Below are positions 1-8,406 of a stretch of DNA of 64,000 nucleotides, one piece after another; within the stretch, counting starts at the first letter, position 1, and every line of letters starts with the position of its first letter. The notes below the pieces were generated by a model, which was not told where the DNA came from, searched no databases, and worked only from the letters and a program-made list of their open reading frames with translations. Where the stretch lies: positions 1,736,001 through 1,800,000 of the forward strand of contig JAPLFG010000003.1 in NCBI GenBank assembly GCA_026390795.1, given 5' to 3'. The DNA is from Ignavibacteriales bacterium (lineage in GTDB: Bacteria > Bacteroidota > Ignavibacteria > Ignavibacteriales > Melioribacteraceae). The position numbers and the translations under genes were made by a program.

Positions 1-46
1 TGCAGCAAAATTAATTAACGCATGGATGCATGAAGATGAAATCTAA
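1..46 (+). CDS. fliF: flagellar MS-ring protein FliF, C-terminal end only
   Basis: The window opens inside a reading frame whose last residues are AAKLINAWMHEDEI followed by TAA at 44-46. FliF ends with a short hydrophobic and acidic tail that binds FliG, and this tail precedes fliG here by a 17-base overlap, the usual fliF-fliG order. Only 14 residues are visible, so the assignment rests on position and tail character. The rest of the gene lies to the left of the window. Confidence 0.75.
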   Translation, partial: AAKLINAWMHEDEI

Positions 47-1076
47 CGATAAACTCCAAATCAAAGATTTGCGGGAAGAAATAACCGGTGTTCAAAAAGC
101 AGCAATGCTGATGGTTGCAATGAACGTAGAAGCTGCGGCTGCCGTTCTAAAACATCTTGATCCGAATGATGTTGAATATCTCTCGGCGGAAATTTCCAAA
201 GTAAAAAATATTTCTTCCAAGACTGCGGATACCGTTATAGAAGAATTCTACAACATGGTTACCGCACGCGAGTATGTTCTGGAAGGTGGACTCGATTTTG
301 CGCAAGCAGTATTGGAAAAAAGTTACGGATCTCCAAAAGCATTGGAAATTATAGATAAAATAAAACGTTTGACAACATTAAGAGGTTTTGACGTTCTAAA
401 AAAAGCTGAACCGGCACAACTAATTAATTTCTTGAACAAGGAACATCCTCAAACAATGGCTTTGATCCTCTCGCAATTAAGTCCGGACCAAACTGCCAAT
501 GCAATGAAAGAACTCTCGGAAGATTTGAGATTGGACATTGCTCATAGAATAGCTACACTTGGTAAAATTGCACCGCAGACATTAAAACAGATTGAACACG
601 TTGTAGATGAAATTGCCGGCGCTTCAATGAGCCAGTCCGTTGGAAAACTCGGCGGGGCAAAATGTCTTGCCGCAATTCTTAACCGAACCAATGTATCTAT
701 GGTTAAAGAAATTTTAGAGAAACTGGAAAATCTAGACCCGGAAACAACATACGAAGTAAAAAGATTGATGTTCATCTTTGATGAAATTATCAATATAAGT
801 GATAAAGATATTCAGAAGATCATGCGCGAGATAGATAGAAAAGATCTTGCGCTTGCTTTAAAAATTTCAGACGAGAGATTAAAAGAAAAGATATTCAAAA
901 ATATGAGTGAACGCGCCGCCGATCTTCTGAAAGAAGAACTTCAGTACATGGGAATGGTAAAGCTAAAAGAAGTAGAAGCCGCACAAGCACGTATAATTGA
1001 TTCTATTAAAGCGTTAGAAGAACAGGGAGAAATTTCTCTCAATCTGCGCGGCGGACCGGAAGAAGTATATGTCTAA
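30..1076 (+). CDS. fliG: flagellar motor switch protein FliG
   Basis: FliG is the rotor protein of the C-ring that touches the stators and generates torque. The 348-residue length is normal. The N-terminal part (TGVQKAAMLMVAMN, about 19-32) and the middle part with EHPQTMALILSQL (about 134-146) are diagnostic; the latter is the EHPQ motif of the middle domain. The C-terminal domain with charged helices (about 250-320) carries the torque residues in the family. The ATG at 30 overlaps fliF; a second ATG at 36 is possible. The gene overlaps fliH by 8 bases, suggesting coupled translation. Confidence 0.97.
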   Translation: MKMKSNDKLQIKDLREEITGVQKAAMLMVAMNVEAAAAVLKHLDPNDVEYLSAEISKVKNISSKTADTVIEEFYNMVTAREYVLEGGLDFAQAVLEKSYGSPKALEIIDKIKRLTTLRGFDVLKKAEPAQLINFLNKEHPQTMALILSQLSPDQTANAMKELSEDLRLDIAHRIATLGKIAPQTLKQIEHVVDEIAGASMSQSVGKLGGAKCLAAILNRTNVSMVKEILEKLENLDPETTYEVKRLMFIFDEIINISDKDIQKIMREIDRKDLALALKISDERLKEKIFKNMSERAADLLKEELQYMGMVKLKEVEAAQARIIDSIKALEEQGEISLNLRGGPEEVYV

Positions 1077-1689
1077 TGTAATTAAACTGAACTCTCGATC
1101 AACAAAAACGAATGTAAAAGTTTCTGGATATGGAACGGTAATTGAAAGCCAAAGTGAATCCGATCTCTTAAAAAAGCAGCTCGAAGATTATTATTCACTT
1201 GGATACCGTGAAGCTCAAGAAAAAACACGAAGAGATGTTGAACGTGAATACACAGACAAACTATTTCGCAAATATGAAGAAGTTTATAAAATTCTTCAGC
1301 AGTTCGATGAAAGCTTTGCCGAATACGAAAAGTCATTTGAAAAATTGGTGATTGAAACTGCGTTCGAGGTTGCGAAAAAAGTAGTGCAACGAGAAGTAAG
1401 TGAGAATACTATTATAAATGAAAATGTACGTTTTGCAATAAATAAAATAATGGGCGCAAACGAAATTCGATTAAAATTAAATCCAGCGGATGTTGAAGAA
1501 TTAAACGAGGCTACAAAAAAATTAATTCATGGAGGTTCGTTCAATAAAATTAAAATTGAACCCGACGAACGAATTGAATTAGGTGGATGCTTGATTGAAA
1601 CGGAGATTGGAAATGTTGACTCTAGGATATCAACACAATTAAGCGAAATGCAGAGGCAGCTTGAAGACAGTCTTATAAAGAAAAACTAA
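1069..1689 (+). CDS. fliH: flagellar assembly protein FliH
   Basis: FliH regulates the export ATPase FliI and links it to the C-ring. The 206-residue protein is rich in charged helices, with a long coiled coil at about 30-90. The C-terminal half (AFEVAKKVVQREVSEN, then LKLNPADVEEL and ELGGCLIETEIGNVDSRIS at about 100-190) has the pattern of the FliH/YscL/V-ATPase E-subunit family. It sits between fliG and fliI as expected, but an extra gene now separates it from fliI. The start overlaps the end of fliG by 8 bases. Confidence 0.93.
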   Translation: MSNVIKLNSRSTKTNVKVSGYGTVIESQSESDLLKKQLEDYYSLGYREAQEKTRRDVEREYTDKLFRKYEEVYKILQQFDESFAEYEKSFEKLVIETAFEVAKKVVQREVSENTIINENVRFAINKIMGANEIRLKLNPADVEELNEATKKLIHGGSFNKIKIEPDERIELGGCLIETEIGNVDSRISTQLSEMQRQLEDSLIKKN

Positions 1690-1720
1690 TAGAAAACTAA
1701 TTAATGGATAATTAAATGTT

Positions 1721-1790
1721 GCTAAAATAATTCAGAGTAACTCCGATAATATAGCCAGAGATTCACTGATAACAATGAAAAGGATTAAAG
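1721..1790 (+). repeat. diverged copy of the motE-like gene segment 4611-4680
   Basis: These 70 bases align without gaps to 4611-4680 with 9 mismatches by my count. The reading frame is preserved: both copies encode AKII, then SDNIARD, then TMK. In the 4611 copy this is the MgtE_N domain of the motE-like protein; here it lies before a lipoprotein gene and has no start codon of its own. It carries a full sigma-28-type promoter motif. It is best read as a duplicated gene fragment that now serves as a promoter. Confidence 0.85.
1723..1749 (+). promoter_or_regulatory. predicted sigma-28 (FliA) promoter of the lipoprotein gene
   Basis: TAAA at 1723-1726, 15 bases, then TCCGATAA at 1742-1749. This matches the enterobacterial FliA consensus TAAA-N15-GCCGATAA at 11 of 12 positions. 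It lies 58 bases before the preferred start codon at 1808. The same arrangement occurs before flagellin and at five other sites in the window. Confidence 0.7.
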
Positions 1791-1807
1791 ATCTGGCTGG
1801 AGTTGAA

Positions 1808-2269
1808 ATGAAAACTAAAATAGGCAACAAATTTCATATTGGAGTAATTGTCTTAACAATGATTCTAATGGCATCAATAACTGGTTGTAATTCAGACCCA
1901 ATAACACCTGTTGAAGAACAGTTTACGATTGACGGCGTATGGCAATCATATAAATTCGACGAAGGCTATGCATATCGTCACGTTCTTCTTCATTTGGTTC
2001 GTACCGGCAATACAATTACCGGTCAAGGTGAGTATGAGGATGGATTACCATTCACGATTGTTAATGGTCAATATACCAATTCAGATATTAGCTTCGCGTT
2101 CGTTATCGAATACACAAATGTGGGAAGAGTTGAAGGATTTTTTAACGGCAATATTAAAGGGAAAGAACTTGTCGGTCACTTAACATTAACATATTCACTG
2201 GGACAAGAACTTTACGCAATGCATTTAATTAAACAGTCTATTACTTATTTCCCAAAGCGAAGTAACTAG
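1808..2269 (+). CDS. small predicted lipoprotein inserted between fliH and fliI
   Basis: The preferred start (ATG at 1808) gives a 153-residue protein with a basic N-terminus, a hydrophobic stretch and a lipobox ending SITGC near residue 27, so it should be lipid-anchored. An upstream ATG at 1775 adds 11 residues encoded by the duplicated segment and would push the signal peptide inward. The mature part is beta-rich (GVWQSYKF, GNTITGQGEY, GFFNGNIKGKELVGHLTL) and resembles small lipocalin-like or immunoglobulin-like bacterial lipoproteins, but I recognise no family. It interrupts the usual fliH-fliI order and follows a sigma-28-type promoter, so co-expression with late flagellar genes is likely. 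Confidence 0.8.
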   Translation: MKTKIGNKFHIGVIVLTMILMASITGCNSDPITPVEEQFTIDGVWQSYKFDEGYAYRHVLLHLVRTGNTITGQGEYEDGLPFTIVNGQYTNSDISFAFVIEYTNVGRVEGFFNGNIKGKELVGHLTLTYSLGQELYAMHLIKQSITYFPKRSN

Positions 2270-2366
2270 AGAATTGTTCAATATTGAAAGAGAAATTGGA
2301 AAGGTTGAATTAAGATTTTTACGCAATTAATGAAAACTAAAAGATGGGCTGATAAAAAGAATTGAT

Positions 2367-3698
2367 ATGGACATCGCCGAACATTTAATAGATAAATATA
2401 AACAGATAATTGCAAAATCCGAGACTGTACGTGTTAACGGGAAAGTTATTGACGTAATAGGATTAGTTATTGTTTCTGTAGGACCCAATGCAGTTATGGG
2501 AGAAATCTGTTCAATCGTTGATCAAAAAGGAAATGAAGTCTGCAAGGCAGAAGTCGTTGGATTCAAAAATGGAAAAGTCCTCTCTATTGCTATCGGTGAA
2601 GTTCATAACATCTCTCCCGCATGCGAAATAAAAGCTTCCGGCAGAAACTTTTCTGTTGGTGTTGGTAAAGAATTACTAGGACGTGTAATTGACGGTTTAG
2701 GGAATCCTATTGACGGAAAAGGAGCGATTGATTATTCCTCATTCAGAGAATCTTACCGCGAACCGCCAAATCCTCTTGAAAGAAAAAGAATTTCTTCACC
2801 AATTCAAACTGGCGTGCGCACAATTGATGGTTTGTTAACAATCGGCAAAGGACAGCGTGCAGGAATATTTGCTGGAAGCGGTGTTGGTAAAAGCGTTTTA
2901 TTAGGAATGATTGCGCGGAACACGAGTGCAGACGTAAACGTAATTGCTTTGATTGGAGAACGGGGAAGGGAAGTCCGTGAATTTATTGAACGAGATCTTG
3001 GCGAAGAAGGATTACAAAAATCTGTTGTAATTGTTGCAACAAGCGATAAATCTCCTCTCATTAGAATGAAAGGCGCATATATAGGGACAACCATCGCTGA
3101 ATACTTTCGCGACCTTGGAATGGATGTTTTATTCATGATGGATTCCGTTACCCGTTTTGCAATGGCACAACGAGAAATCGGTTTAACAATTGGCGAACCA
3201 CCAACAACTAAAGGGTATACACCTTCTGTTTTTTCTCTTCTGCCAAAACTTCTTGAGCGTGCGGGTAATACCGAAAAAGGTTCTATAACAGGTCTTTATA
3301 CGGTACTTGTTGATGGTGATGATATGACCGAACCGATTGCAGATGCTGTGCGTTCCATTCTTGACGGCCACATCGTTCTTTCACGTAAACTTGCTAACCG
3401 CGGCCAGTATCCGGCAATTGATACGCTTCAAAGTGTAAGCAGGGTAATGCCGGATATTATTGATCACGATCATTATCAGCGTGCAATGAGGTTTAACGAA
3501 ATTATTGCTACATATAAAGAAGCAGAGGATATGATAAATATCGGCGCATATGTAAAAGGAAGCAATCCACAGATTGATCATGCTCTTTCAAAAATTACAC
3601 AATTACGAAGTTTTCTTAAGCAAGAAATATTTGAAAAAGCATTGTACGACGAATCGGTTGAAAGATTAAGCAATATTATTGAAGCATCAATAGTGTAG
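2367..3698 (+). CDS. fliI: flagellum-specific export ATPase FliI
   Basis: FliI powers or primes export through the flagellar type III secretion apparatus. The protein is 443 residues, the family length. The Walker A motif AGSGVGKS is at 169-176, and the Walker B region is VLFMMDSVTRFAMAQREI. The stretch GEPPTTKGYTPSVFSLLPKL is typical of FliI and of the F1-beta-like ATPases of type III systems. The N-terminal beta-barrel domain (about 18-90) and the C-terminal helical domain (about 350-443) are both present. It is followed after 7 bases by fliJ. Confidence 0.98.
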   Translation: MDIAEHLIDKYKQIIAKSETVRVNGKVIDVIGLVIVSVGPNAVMGEICSIVDQKGNEVCKAEVVGFKNGKVLSIAIGEVHNISPACEIKASGRNFSVGVGKELLGRVIDGLGNPIDGKGAIDYSSFRESYREPPNPLERKRISSPIQTGVRTIDGLLTIGKGQRAGIFAGSGVGKSVLLGMIARNTSADVNVIALIGERGREVREFIERDLGEEGLQKSVVIVATSDKSPLIRMKGAYIGTTIAEYFRDLGMDVLFMMDSVTRFAMAQREIGLTIGEPPTTKGYTPSVFSLLPKLLERAGNTEKGSITGLYTVLVDGDDMTEPIADAVRSILDGHIVLSRKLANRGQYPAIDTLQSVSRVMPDIIDHDHYQRAMRFNEIIATYKEAEDMINIGAYVKGSNPQIDHALSKITQLRSFLKQEIFEKALYDESVERLSNIIEASIV

Positions 3699-3705
3699 GT
3701 GAAAG

Positions 3706-4143
3706 ATGGCAAAATTTAATTATCGCTTTACAACTTTATTGAACGCAAAAGAAATTCTTGAAAAAAAGATAAAGGAAGAGATATCAATAATTAACAGAGA
3801 GATAGAAAACTTAAAACAACAGCGGAAGCTTATTGTTGAAGAAAGATTAAAAACCCAAAAAGAAATGGTTGAAAAGCCGCTGAAAGTCTCGGAATTCCAA
3901 AGCGCAAAAATGTATGATTCTATTTTAGAAAGGCAGATACAATTTATCGACAGAAAGACCGATATGTTAAAACTTAATAAAGAACAAAAACAGATTGAGC
4001 TTATTGAAAAGAAAAAAGAAGTTAAATCATTTGAGATACTCAAAGAAAATCAATTAGAAGCTTTTCTTCTTGATGAAAGAAAACAAGAATTAAAGGAACT
4101 TAACGAGATAGCCATTAGAAATTACAACGGAAATCAAAATTGA
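3706..4143 (+). CDS. fliJ: flagellar export protein FliJ
   Basis: FliJ is the central stalk-like coiled-coil protein of the export ATPase and an escort for chaperones. The 145 residues are almost entirely helical and charged. The opening KFNYRFTTLLNAKEILEKK is the usual FliJ start (F-x-L-x-x-LL-x-x-K). Identity is supported by position directly after fliI. The stop overlaps the TTG start of the next gene (TTGA). Confidence 0.9.
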   Translation: MAKFNYRFTTLLNAKEILEKKIKEEISIINREIENLKQQRKLIVEERLKTQKEMVEKPLKVSEFQSAKMYDSILERQIQFIDRKTDMLKLNKEQKQIELIEKKKEVKSFEILKENQLEAFLLDERKQELKELNEIAIRNYNGNQN

Positions 4144-4745
4144 AAGAGAAAATAATTTATATAGTTTCATTTCTTCTTGCGTTTGTTTTAATTACAGGGC
4201 TACTGATCTTTTTAAATTCCTCATACAAAAATATATTCGCATTCGATTTTTCTCCAATCAACAATTCTGTGGCTGCAGTAAAAAAAGAAGAGCCGAAAAA
4301 TCAACCGCCGGTTCAACCAAAAGACACAACTGCAGTACTTCCTGTTGTTAAAGATACCGTCGCACAAAAAATCGATTCAACAAAATTAAAACAGAACCTT
4401 GCTGCTATTAAAGACAGCATTGCTGTTAAGAAAAATGGTAAAGAAAAGGCGAAAAAAACTGAACCACAACCGGTTAATAATGCTATTGTAAAAGCAGAAC
4501 CGCCAAAAATTGCCGAACCGGATAAAAATAATACTAAAAAAGACAGCGTCTATCAGGCATGGATAAAAAACACCGTAAAATTGTATGAAACAATGGATAC
4601 AAGAAAAGCGGCTAAAATAATTGAAGGTTACTCCGATAATATAGCCAGAGATTTACTGTTAACAATGAAAAAGAAAAAAGCGGCAGAAATATTAGCTGAA
4701 TTTAAGCCTCAAACGGCTACTAGAATAATAAGTGCGACTCAATGA
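4140..4745 (+). CDS. MgtE_N-domain membrane protein, MotE/YlxF-like
   Basis: The start is TTG at 4140, overlapping the fliJ stop. Residues 5-25 form one membrane segment. Residues 40-130 are a Pro/Lys/Ala-rich linker and residues about 135-201 an MgtE intracellular-type helical repeat (MDTRKAAKII, then ILAEFKPQTATRIISA). Proteins of this design sit between fliJ and fliK in many bacteria (YlxF in Bacillus, MotE in rhizobia, where it acts as a chaperone for a motility protein). The role here is inferred from this position. Bases 4611-4680 within the gene are duplicated at 1721-1790 and include a sigma-28-type promoter motif. Confidence 0.75.
   Translation: MKEKIIYIVSFLLAFVLITGLLIFLNSSYKNIFAFDFSPINNSVAAVKKEEPKNQPPVQPKDTTAVLPVVKDTVAQKIDSTKLKQNLAAIKDSIAVKKNGKEKAKKTEPQPVNNAIVKAEPPKIAEPDKNNTKKDSVYQAWIKNTVKLYETMDTRKAAKIIEGYSDNIARDLLLTMKKKKAAEILAEFKPQTATRIISATQ
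4611..4680 (+). repeat. source copy of the 70-base segment repeated at 1721-1790
   Basis: This segment lies in the MgtE_N domain of the motE-like gene and keeps full coding function there, so it is the likely parent of the diverged copy between fliH and fliI. Confidence 0.8.
4613..4639 (+). promoter_or_regulatory. predicted internal sigma-28 promoter upstream of fliK
   Basis: TAAA at 4613-4616, 15 bases, then TCCGATAA at 4632-4639, inside the motE-like gene and about 100 bases before fliK. The match is identical in form to the promoter before flagellin. It could give late expression of fliK, flgD and the hook genes. Coding constraint could also explain the bases, so confidence is moderate. 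Confidence 0.5.
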
Positions 4746-7306
4746 ACATTAATACTTTTTTCTTAGATAAACTTATGGCTGGAGAGCAAGCAGTTGCTCT
4801 TGGTTCGAAAAAATTATCGTCGCCTACTAATTTATTTTCGGATATAATTAAAGTCTTTGAGCAGGAAAGCGAACAAAACTCCACAACTAGCGATAGCGCA
4901 AACAATTTAAATCTGGCTTCACAAAATATATTCCAATTACCTGTTAACGTTATTGAATGCAACAGTACCAAGCTGCAGGCACTCATTAAATTTATTGATT
5001 CGTTTATGGCCGATCCGCAATTGTCGGTTAAAGCAACGGAAGTAAAGCATGATCTTCAATCTGTAGTAATTAATAAAAAGCAATTTCTTCTATCATCCGG
5101 AAGTTTAGAAAATTTTATTAATGGGCTGGTTCAGAATCTTGGACTAAATAATATTAGCGATTTGAAAACAGTCCTTTCACAAAACGCGATTGATGAAAAT
5201 ACTTTTAGCGGTGTCAAAGATCTTAATGTGAAAAATGATAATGATAAACAAAGTTCCAGAAAGGAAATTGAGAACAATGTTAAAACGGATGATGCTTTTA
5301 CAGAAGCCGAAAACATTGTGCAGTCGCTACTCCAATACCTTTCCGAGAACAAATCATTGTCGCTTTCTGTTAAGAACGGTAAAGACAAATTGAATATCAA
5401 TTTTTACAATTTGCCTGAAGATAATATAGAGACTGAATTCAATTTAGAAAAACTTTCAGCAGATTTTAATAAGAGCAGTAAAGAATTTAATGCCGCATTG
5501 GCGGATATCGCTAAAGAACAAGGGAAAGAAAAAACAGTAACTGCCGCCACTTTAAAAGGTTTAGGAAAAAATCCAGCCGATTTTAATTCTTCACCGTTAG
5601 TTCAAAATGATCTAGATATTTCTAAATCCCAAACCGATAGTACCAAACCGGCAGAATCTGCAGATCCGGTTAATCCGGCTACTTCGATAAATCAGAATAA
5701 TAATGTTTACAAGACGGAAGTAATTGAAATTACATTTAATCCGGCAGTACAATCGAAAATTTTGAATTCAACTGGATCTCAGACGAAAATTTATCAAATG
5801 CCCAATTACGGACAGGCTGATTCATCAAAGAGCACGAGCATATTTAATAATGATCTATCTAAGAAGGAGTTCGAATTATTTGATGCCGGATTTAGATTGA
5901 GAAATAATTTTGCGGCTCAATTAAATGCACTGAAGAACCAGGATAATAATGTACCGGTTGCAAACTCATCTGCTAAAACGGAAGCTCCAAATCCACTCTT
6001 GGTACAACAATCCGTCCCAATTGTTAAAGTAGTGGAAGCAGGGAACAATAAAACAGTAAGTACGGACAGCATAAATACCTTGCAGCAGACAATAAAAAGT
6101 TCGCCTGAAAAAGGAAACATTGTAAATGAATCTAAGTCATTGATAAACGATCTTAAAGTGACTATAGAAGGATCTGAATCTGCAAATAAAAATTCATCCG
6201 TAAAAGAAAGTGTTGTAACCGATTCGAAGACATTGTTGAACGATCTTAAAGAAACTTTAGTAGGACCCGGAGCGGCAAATAAAAATTTTGCCGTAAAAGA
6301 AAGTGTTGTGAAAGAAATCAAAGTTTTGTTAAACGACCTTAACGGAAAAATAGAAAGTTCTGAACTGACAAAATCTTCTCCTCAAAAAGATAAAACAATA
6401 TTTTCCGCACCGACTTTAGAAATGAACAAAGATGCATCACCAACAAAGAATGACATTCATTCTAAATTTCAAGACGGTAGAACAATAATACCGGATGCAC
6501 CAAAATTGTATAAACAAGCTTCGGCAATTTCTGAAGCAACTCCTTTCAATGGAGAAAAATATTCTGCTGCAATTGAATCCCCAAAAGAAAAAGCTTTTGT
6601 ACAGGAAGTTAAAGATCTTTTGATGAGCGGAATGCCTCCTCAAAAAATTTCAACCGCCGATGAAAAAGTAAAAGTTGGAAAAGAAACGGATGCCGTAAAA
6701 TTAGTCTCCGGTGAAAATGTAAAAAATGATAAAGCTGAAGTCAAAGAAGCGAACGGCAAAACAGCCGATGAAAAAGAATCTTTCCAAAATAAACCGAACG
6801 ATAACTTTAAAAATATATTGCAAGGCACCGAACAAACAAGAGGGATTGACGCCGATAAATTTAAAATGATGAATGATGCCAAACTGCCTAATGAACCGAT
6901 GAAATTGATCAAACCGGCTGAAATTATTTCCGAGTTTTCAAAGATCATTCAAGCCGGTGAAAAGCAGAGTATGACCTTTCAATTGACACCGGAAAATTTA
7001 GGCAAAGTGAAGTTGATAGTTGATTTAGTCAACAATAATATAAGTACGCGTATAGAAGTTGAGAACGATCAGGTGAAACAGTTCATTCAATCCAATATTG
7101 AACAGCTTAAACAGAATTTGCAATCATCCGGAGTTCATCTCAGCAATGTGAATATAAGTTTGGCTGAATCCGAACAAAAATTTGCAAAGACATTTACACC
7201 GCGTAGAAAAATGGGAGAAAAAATTTCCAAAATAAAAGAAGGCGATGATTCAACACGCCGATCTCAAAAATCATTAGGCTACAATACTTACGAATATTTA
7301 GCATAG
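4742..7306 (+). CDS. fliK: flagellar hook-length control protein FliK
   Basis: FliK measures hook length and switches export specificity from hook to filament proteins. At 854 residues it is about twice the Salmonella protein (about 405). The first 730 residues are low-complexity, rich in Lys, Asn, Ser and Glu. The C-terminal Flg_hook domain is intact at about 735-820 (MTFQLTPENLGKVKLIVDL, then RIEVENDQVKQFI and LQSSGVHLSNVNI). A roughly 40-residue unit built on LLNDLK and KESVV repeats about three times at residues 463-545. ATG overlaps the stop of the preceding gene. Confidence 0.93.
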   Translation: MNINTFFLDKLMAGEQAVALGSKKLSSPTNLFSDIIKVFEQESEQNSTTSDSANNLNLASQNIFQLPVNVIECNSTKLQALIKFIDSFMADPQLSVKATEVKHDLQSVVINKKQFLLSSGSLENFINGLVQNLGLNNISDLKTVLSQNAIDENTFSGVKDLNVKNDNDKQSSRKEIENNVKTDDAFTEAENIVQSLLQYLSENKSLSLSVKNGKDKLNINFYNLPEDNIETEFNLEKLSADFNKSSKEFNAALADIAKEQGKEKTVTAATLKGLGKNPADFNSSPLVQNDLDISKSQTDSTKPAESADPVNPATSINQNNNVYKTEVIEITFNPAVQSKILNSTGSQTKIYQMPNYGQADSSKSTSIFNNDLSKKEFELFDAGFRLRNNFAAQLNALKNQDNNVPVANSSAKTEAPNPLLVQQSVPIVKVVEAGNNKTVSTDSINTLQQTIKSSPEKGNIVNESKSLINDLKVTIEGSESANKNSSVKESVVTDSKTLLNDLKETLVGPGAANKNFAVKESVVKEIKVLLNDLNGKIESSELTKSSPQKDKTIFSAPTLEMNKDASPTKNDIHSKFQDGRTIIPDAPKLYKQASAISEATPFNGEKYSAAIESPKEKAFVQEVKDLLMSGMPPQKISTADEKVKVGKETDAVKLVSGENVKNDKAEVKEANGKTADEKESFQNKPNDNFKNILQGTEQTRGIDADKFKMMNDAKLPNEPMKLIKPAEIISEFSKIIQAGEKQSMTFQLTPENLGKVKLIVDLVNNNISTRIEVENDQVKQFIQSNIEQLKQNLQSSGVHLSNVNISLAESEQKFAKTFTPRRKMGEKISKIKEGDDSTRRSQKSLGYNTYEYLA

Positions 7307-7313
7307 GTGAATT

Positions 7314-7991
7314 ATGGTAGATCCAATTACAGGTACTTCGACCAGCACTACACAGCAGACCACTAGCAAATCATCACTGGGTAAAGACGATTTTATGAAA
7401 CTGATGATTTCGCAACTGCAAAATCAAGATCCTCTAAATCCGATGGATGGGACAGCATTTTCAGCGCAACTCGCACAGTTCAGTTCTCTGGAACAACTTT
7501 CTAATTTGAATACTTATATGAAACAGAGCATTGATGCAAATGCAACGTTAACTCAATCAATTAATAACACTCTTATAACGGGATTAATTGGTAAGGATGT
7601 TAAATTGAGCGGGGGAGCTATAAAGGTTAACGGTCAGGACGGTATAACGTTGGGCTATACATTGCCTGTAGAAGCAAAGACTGCTCAGATTAAAATATAT
7701 AATGAAAGCGGTGGCCTCGTAAAAACTATCGATGGAAACACTAACTCAGGCACCAGTAAACTTTCCTGGGATTTAACCGATAATAACGGTAACAAATTAC
7801 CTAATGGTAATTATAAATTTGAAGTTGATGCAGTGAACACAAAAGGCGAGAGCATGACGTTAGATATTTTCAAAGTTGGAACAATAGATGGTGTTCGCTT
7901 TACAGATCAGGGAACAGTTCTTCTTGTTGGCGGAGCTGAATATTCTCTTGCGGATATTGCTGAAGTTCTTAATAACCAGAAACCACAATAA
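7314..7991 (+). CDS. flgD: flagellar hook-capping scaffold FlgD
   Basis: FlgD caps the growing hook and is then discarded. The 225-residue length fits. The N-terminal signature [20 protein letters not shown] lies at about 24-43, followed by [13 protein letters not shown]. The C-terminal half is the FlgD immunoglobulin-like and tudor-like region ([17 protein letters not shown], then [19 protein letters not shown]). It is seven bases downstream of fliK. A sigma-28-type motif lies within its coding region at 7757-7783. Confidence 0.96.
   Translation: MVDPITGTSTSTTQQTTSKSSLGKDDFMKLMISQLQNQDPLNPMDGTAFSAQLAQFSSLEQLSNLNTYMKQSIDANATLTQSINNTLITGLIGKDVKLSGGAIKVNGQDGITLGYTLPVEAKTAQIKIYNESGGLVKTIDGNTNSGTSKLSWDLTDNNGNKLPNGNYKFEVDAVNTKGESMTLDIFKVGTIDGVRFTDQGTVLLVGGAEYSLADIAEVLNNQKPQ
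7757..7783 (+). promoter_or_regulatory. possible internal sigma-28 promoter upstream of flgE
   Basis: TAAA at 7757-7760, 15 bases, then ACCGATAA at 7776-7783, in the flgD coding region. It matches 11 of 12 consensus positions and is followed by T, as are the other strict matches. It could drive the flagellar operon protein gene and flgE. Part of the motif encodes the conserved TDNNGN segment of FlgD, so chance is a real alternative. Confidence 0.4.
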
Positions 7992-8006
7992 CGGAGGTGA
8001 CAAATA

Positions 8007-8387
8007 ATGGCAGAAATTAACGGAGTCTCCGTTCCTTTTATTCCGATTGTTGGAAACACAGAAATAGCTTCAAGAAGAGTTGGCAAAGAGGCTACTTCAA
8101 GTTTCGATGCAATTTTTAAAGAGGAACTGGAGAAAGTTAAATTTTCTAATCATGCTTTGAAGCGTCTCGAATCGAGGAATATTCAACTTAGTGAGAATGA
8201 TCTTTCCAAAATTCAAAACGCTGTAGAAAAAGCTGAAGCAAAAGGATCAAAGGATTCGTTGGTTATGATGGATAAAACAGCATTCATAGTCAACATTCCC
8301 AACAAAACAGTAGTAACGGCAATTGCTGTTGCAGATTCAAATGAAAGTGTCTTTACTAATATAGACAGCGTAGTGTTTGCATATTAA
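8007..8387 (+). CDS. flagellar operon protein, TIGR02530-like
   Basis: This 126-residue protein has the central motif FSNHALKRLESRNIQLSEND (about 48-67) and a C-terminal strand-rich part with VMMDKTAFIVNIPNKTVVTA. These are the hallmarks of the small conserved proteins (TIGR02530 type) found between flgD and flgE in Firmicutes, spirochaetes and others. Their molecular role is not established. A strong Shine-Dalgarno GGAGGTGA lies 7 bases before ATG. Confidence 0.8.
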   Translation: MAEINGVSVPFIPIVGNTEIASRRVGKEATSSFDAIFKEELEKVKFSNHALKRLESRNIQLSENDLSKIQNAVEKAEAKGSKDSLVMMDKTAFIVNIPNKTVVTAIAVADSNESVFTNIDSVVFAY

Positions 8388-8406
8388 TTAAATAACTTAT
8401 TAAAAA

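Noticed and set aside
1775-1807. ATG at 1775 as start of the lipoprotein
   Set aside because: The added residues come from the duplicated gene fragment and would bury the signal peptide; the lipobox fits a start at 1808.
5917-6321. Long antisense ORF under fliK
   Set aside because: It is the complement of repetitive low-complexity coding sequence and has no protein-like composition or ribosome site.
6851-6858. Perfect GCCGATAA inside fliK
   Set aside because: There is no TAAA 15 bases upstream (the bases are ACAA), so it does not meet the two-part pattern.
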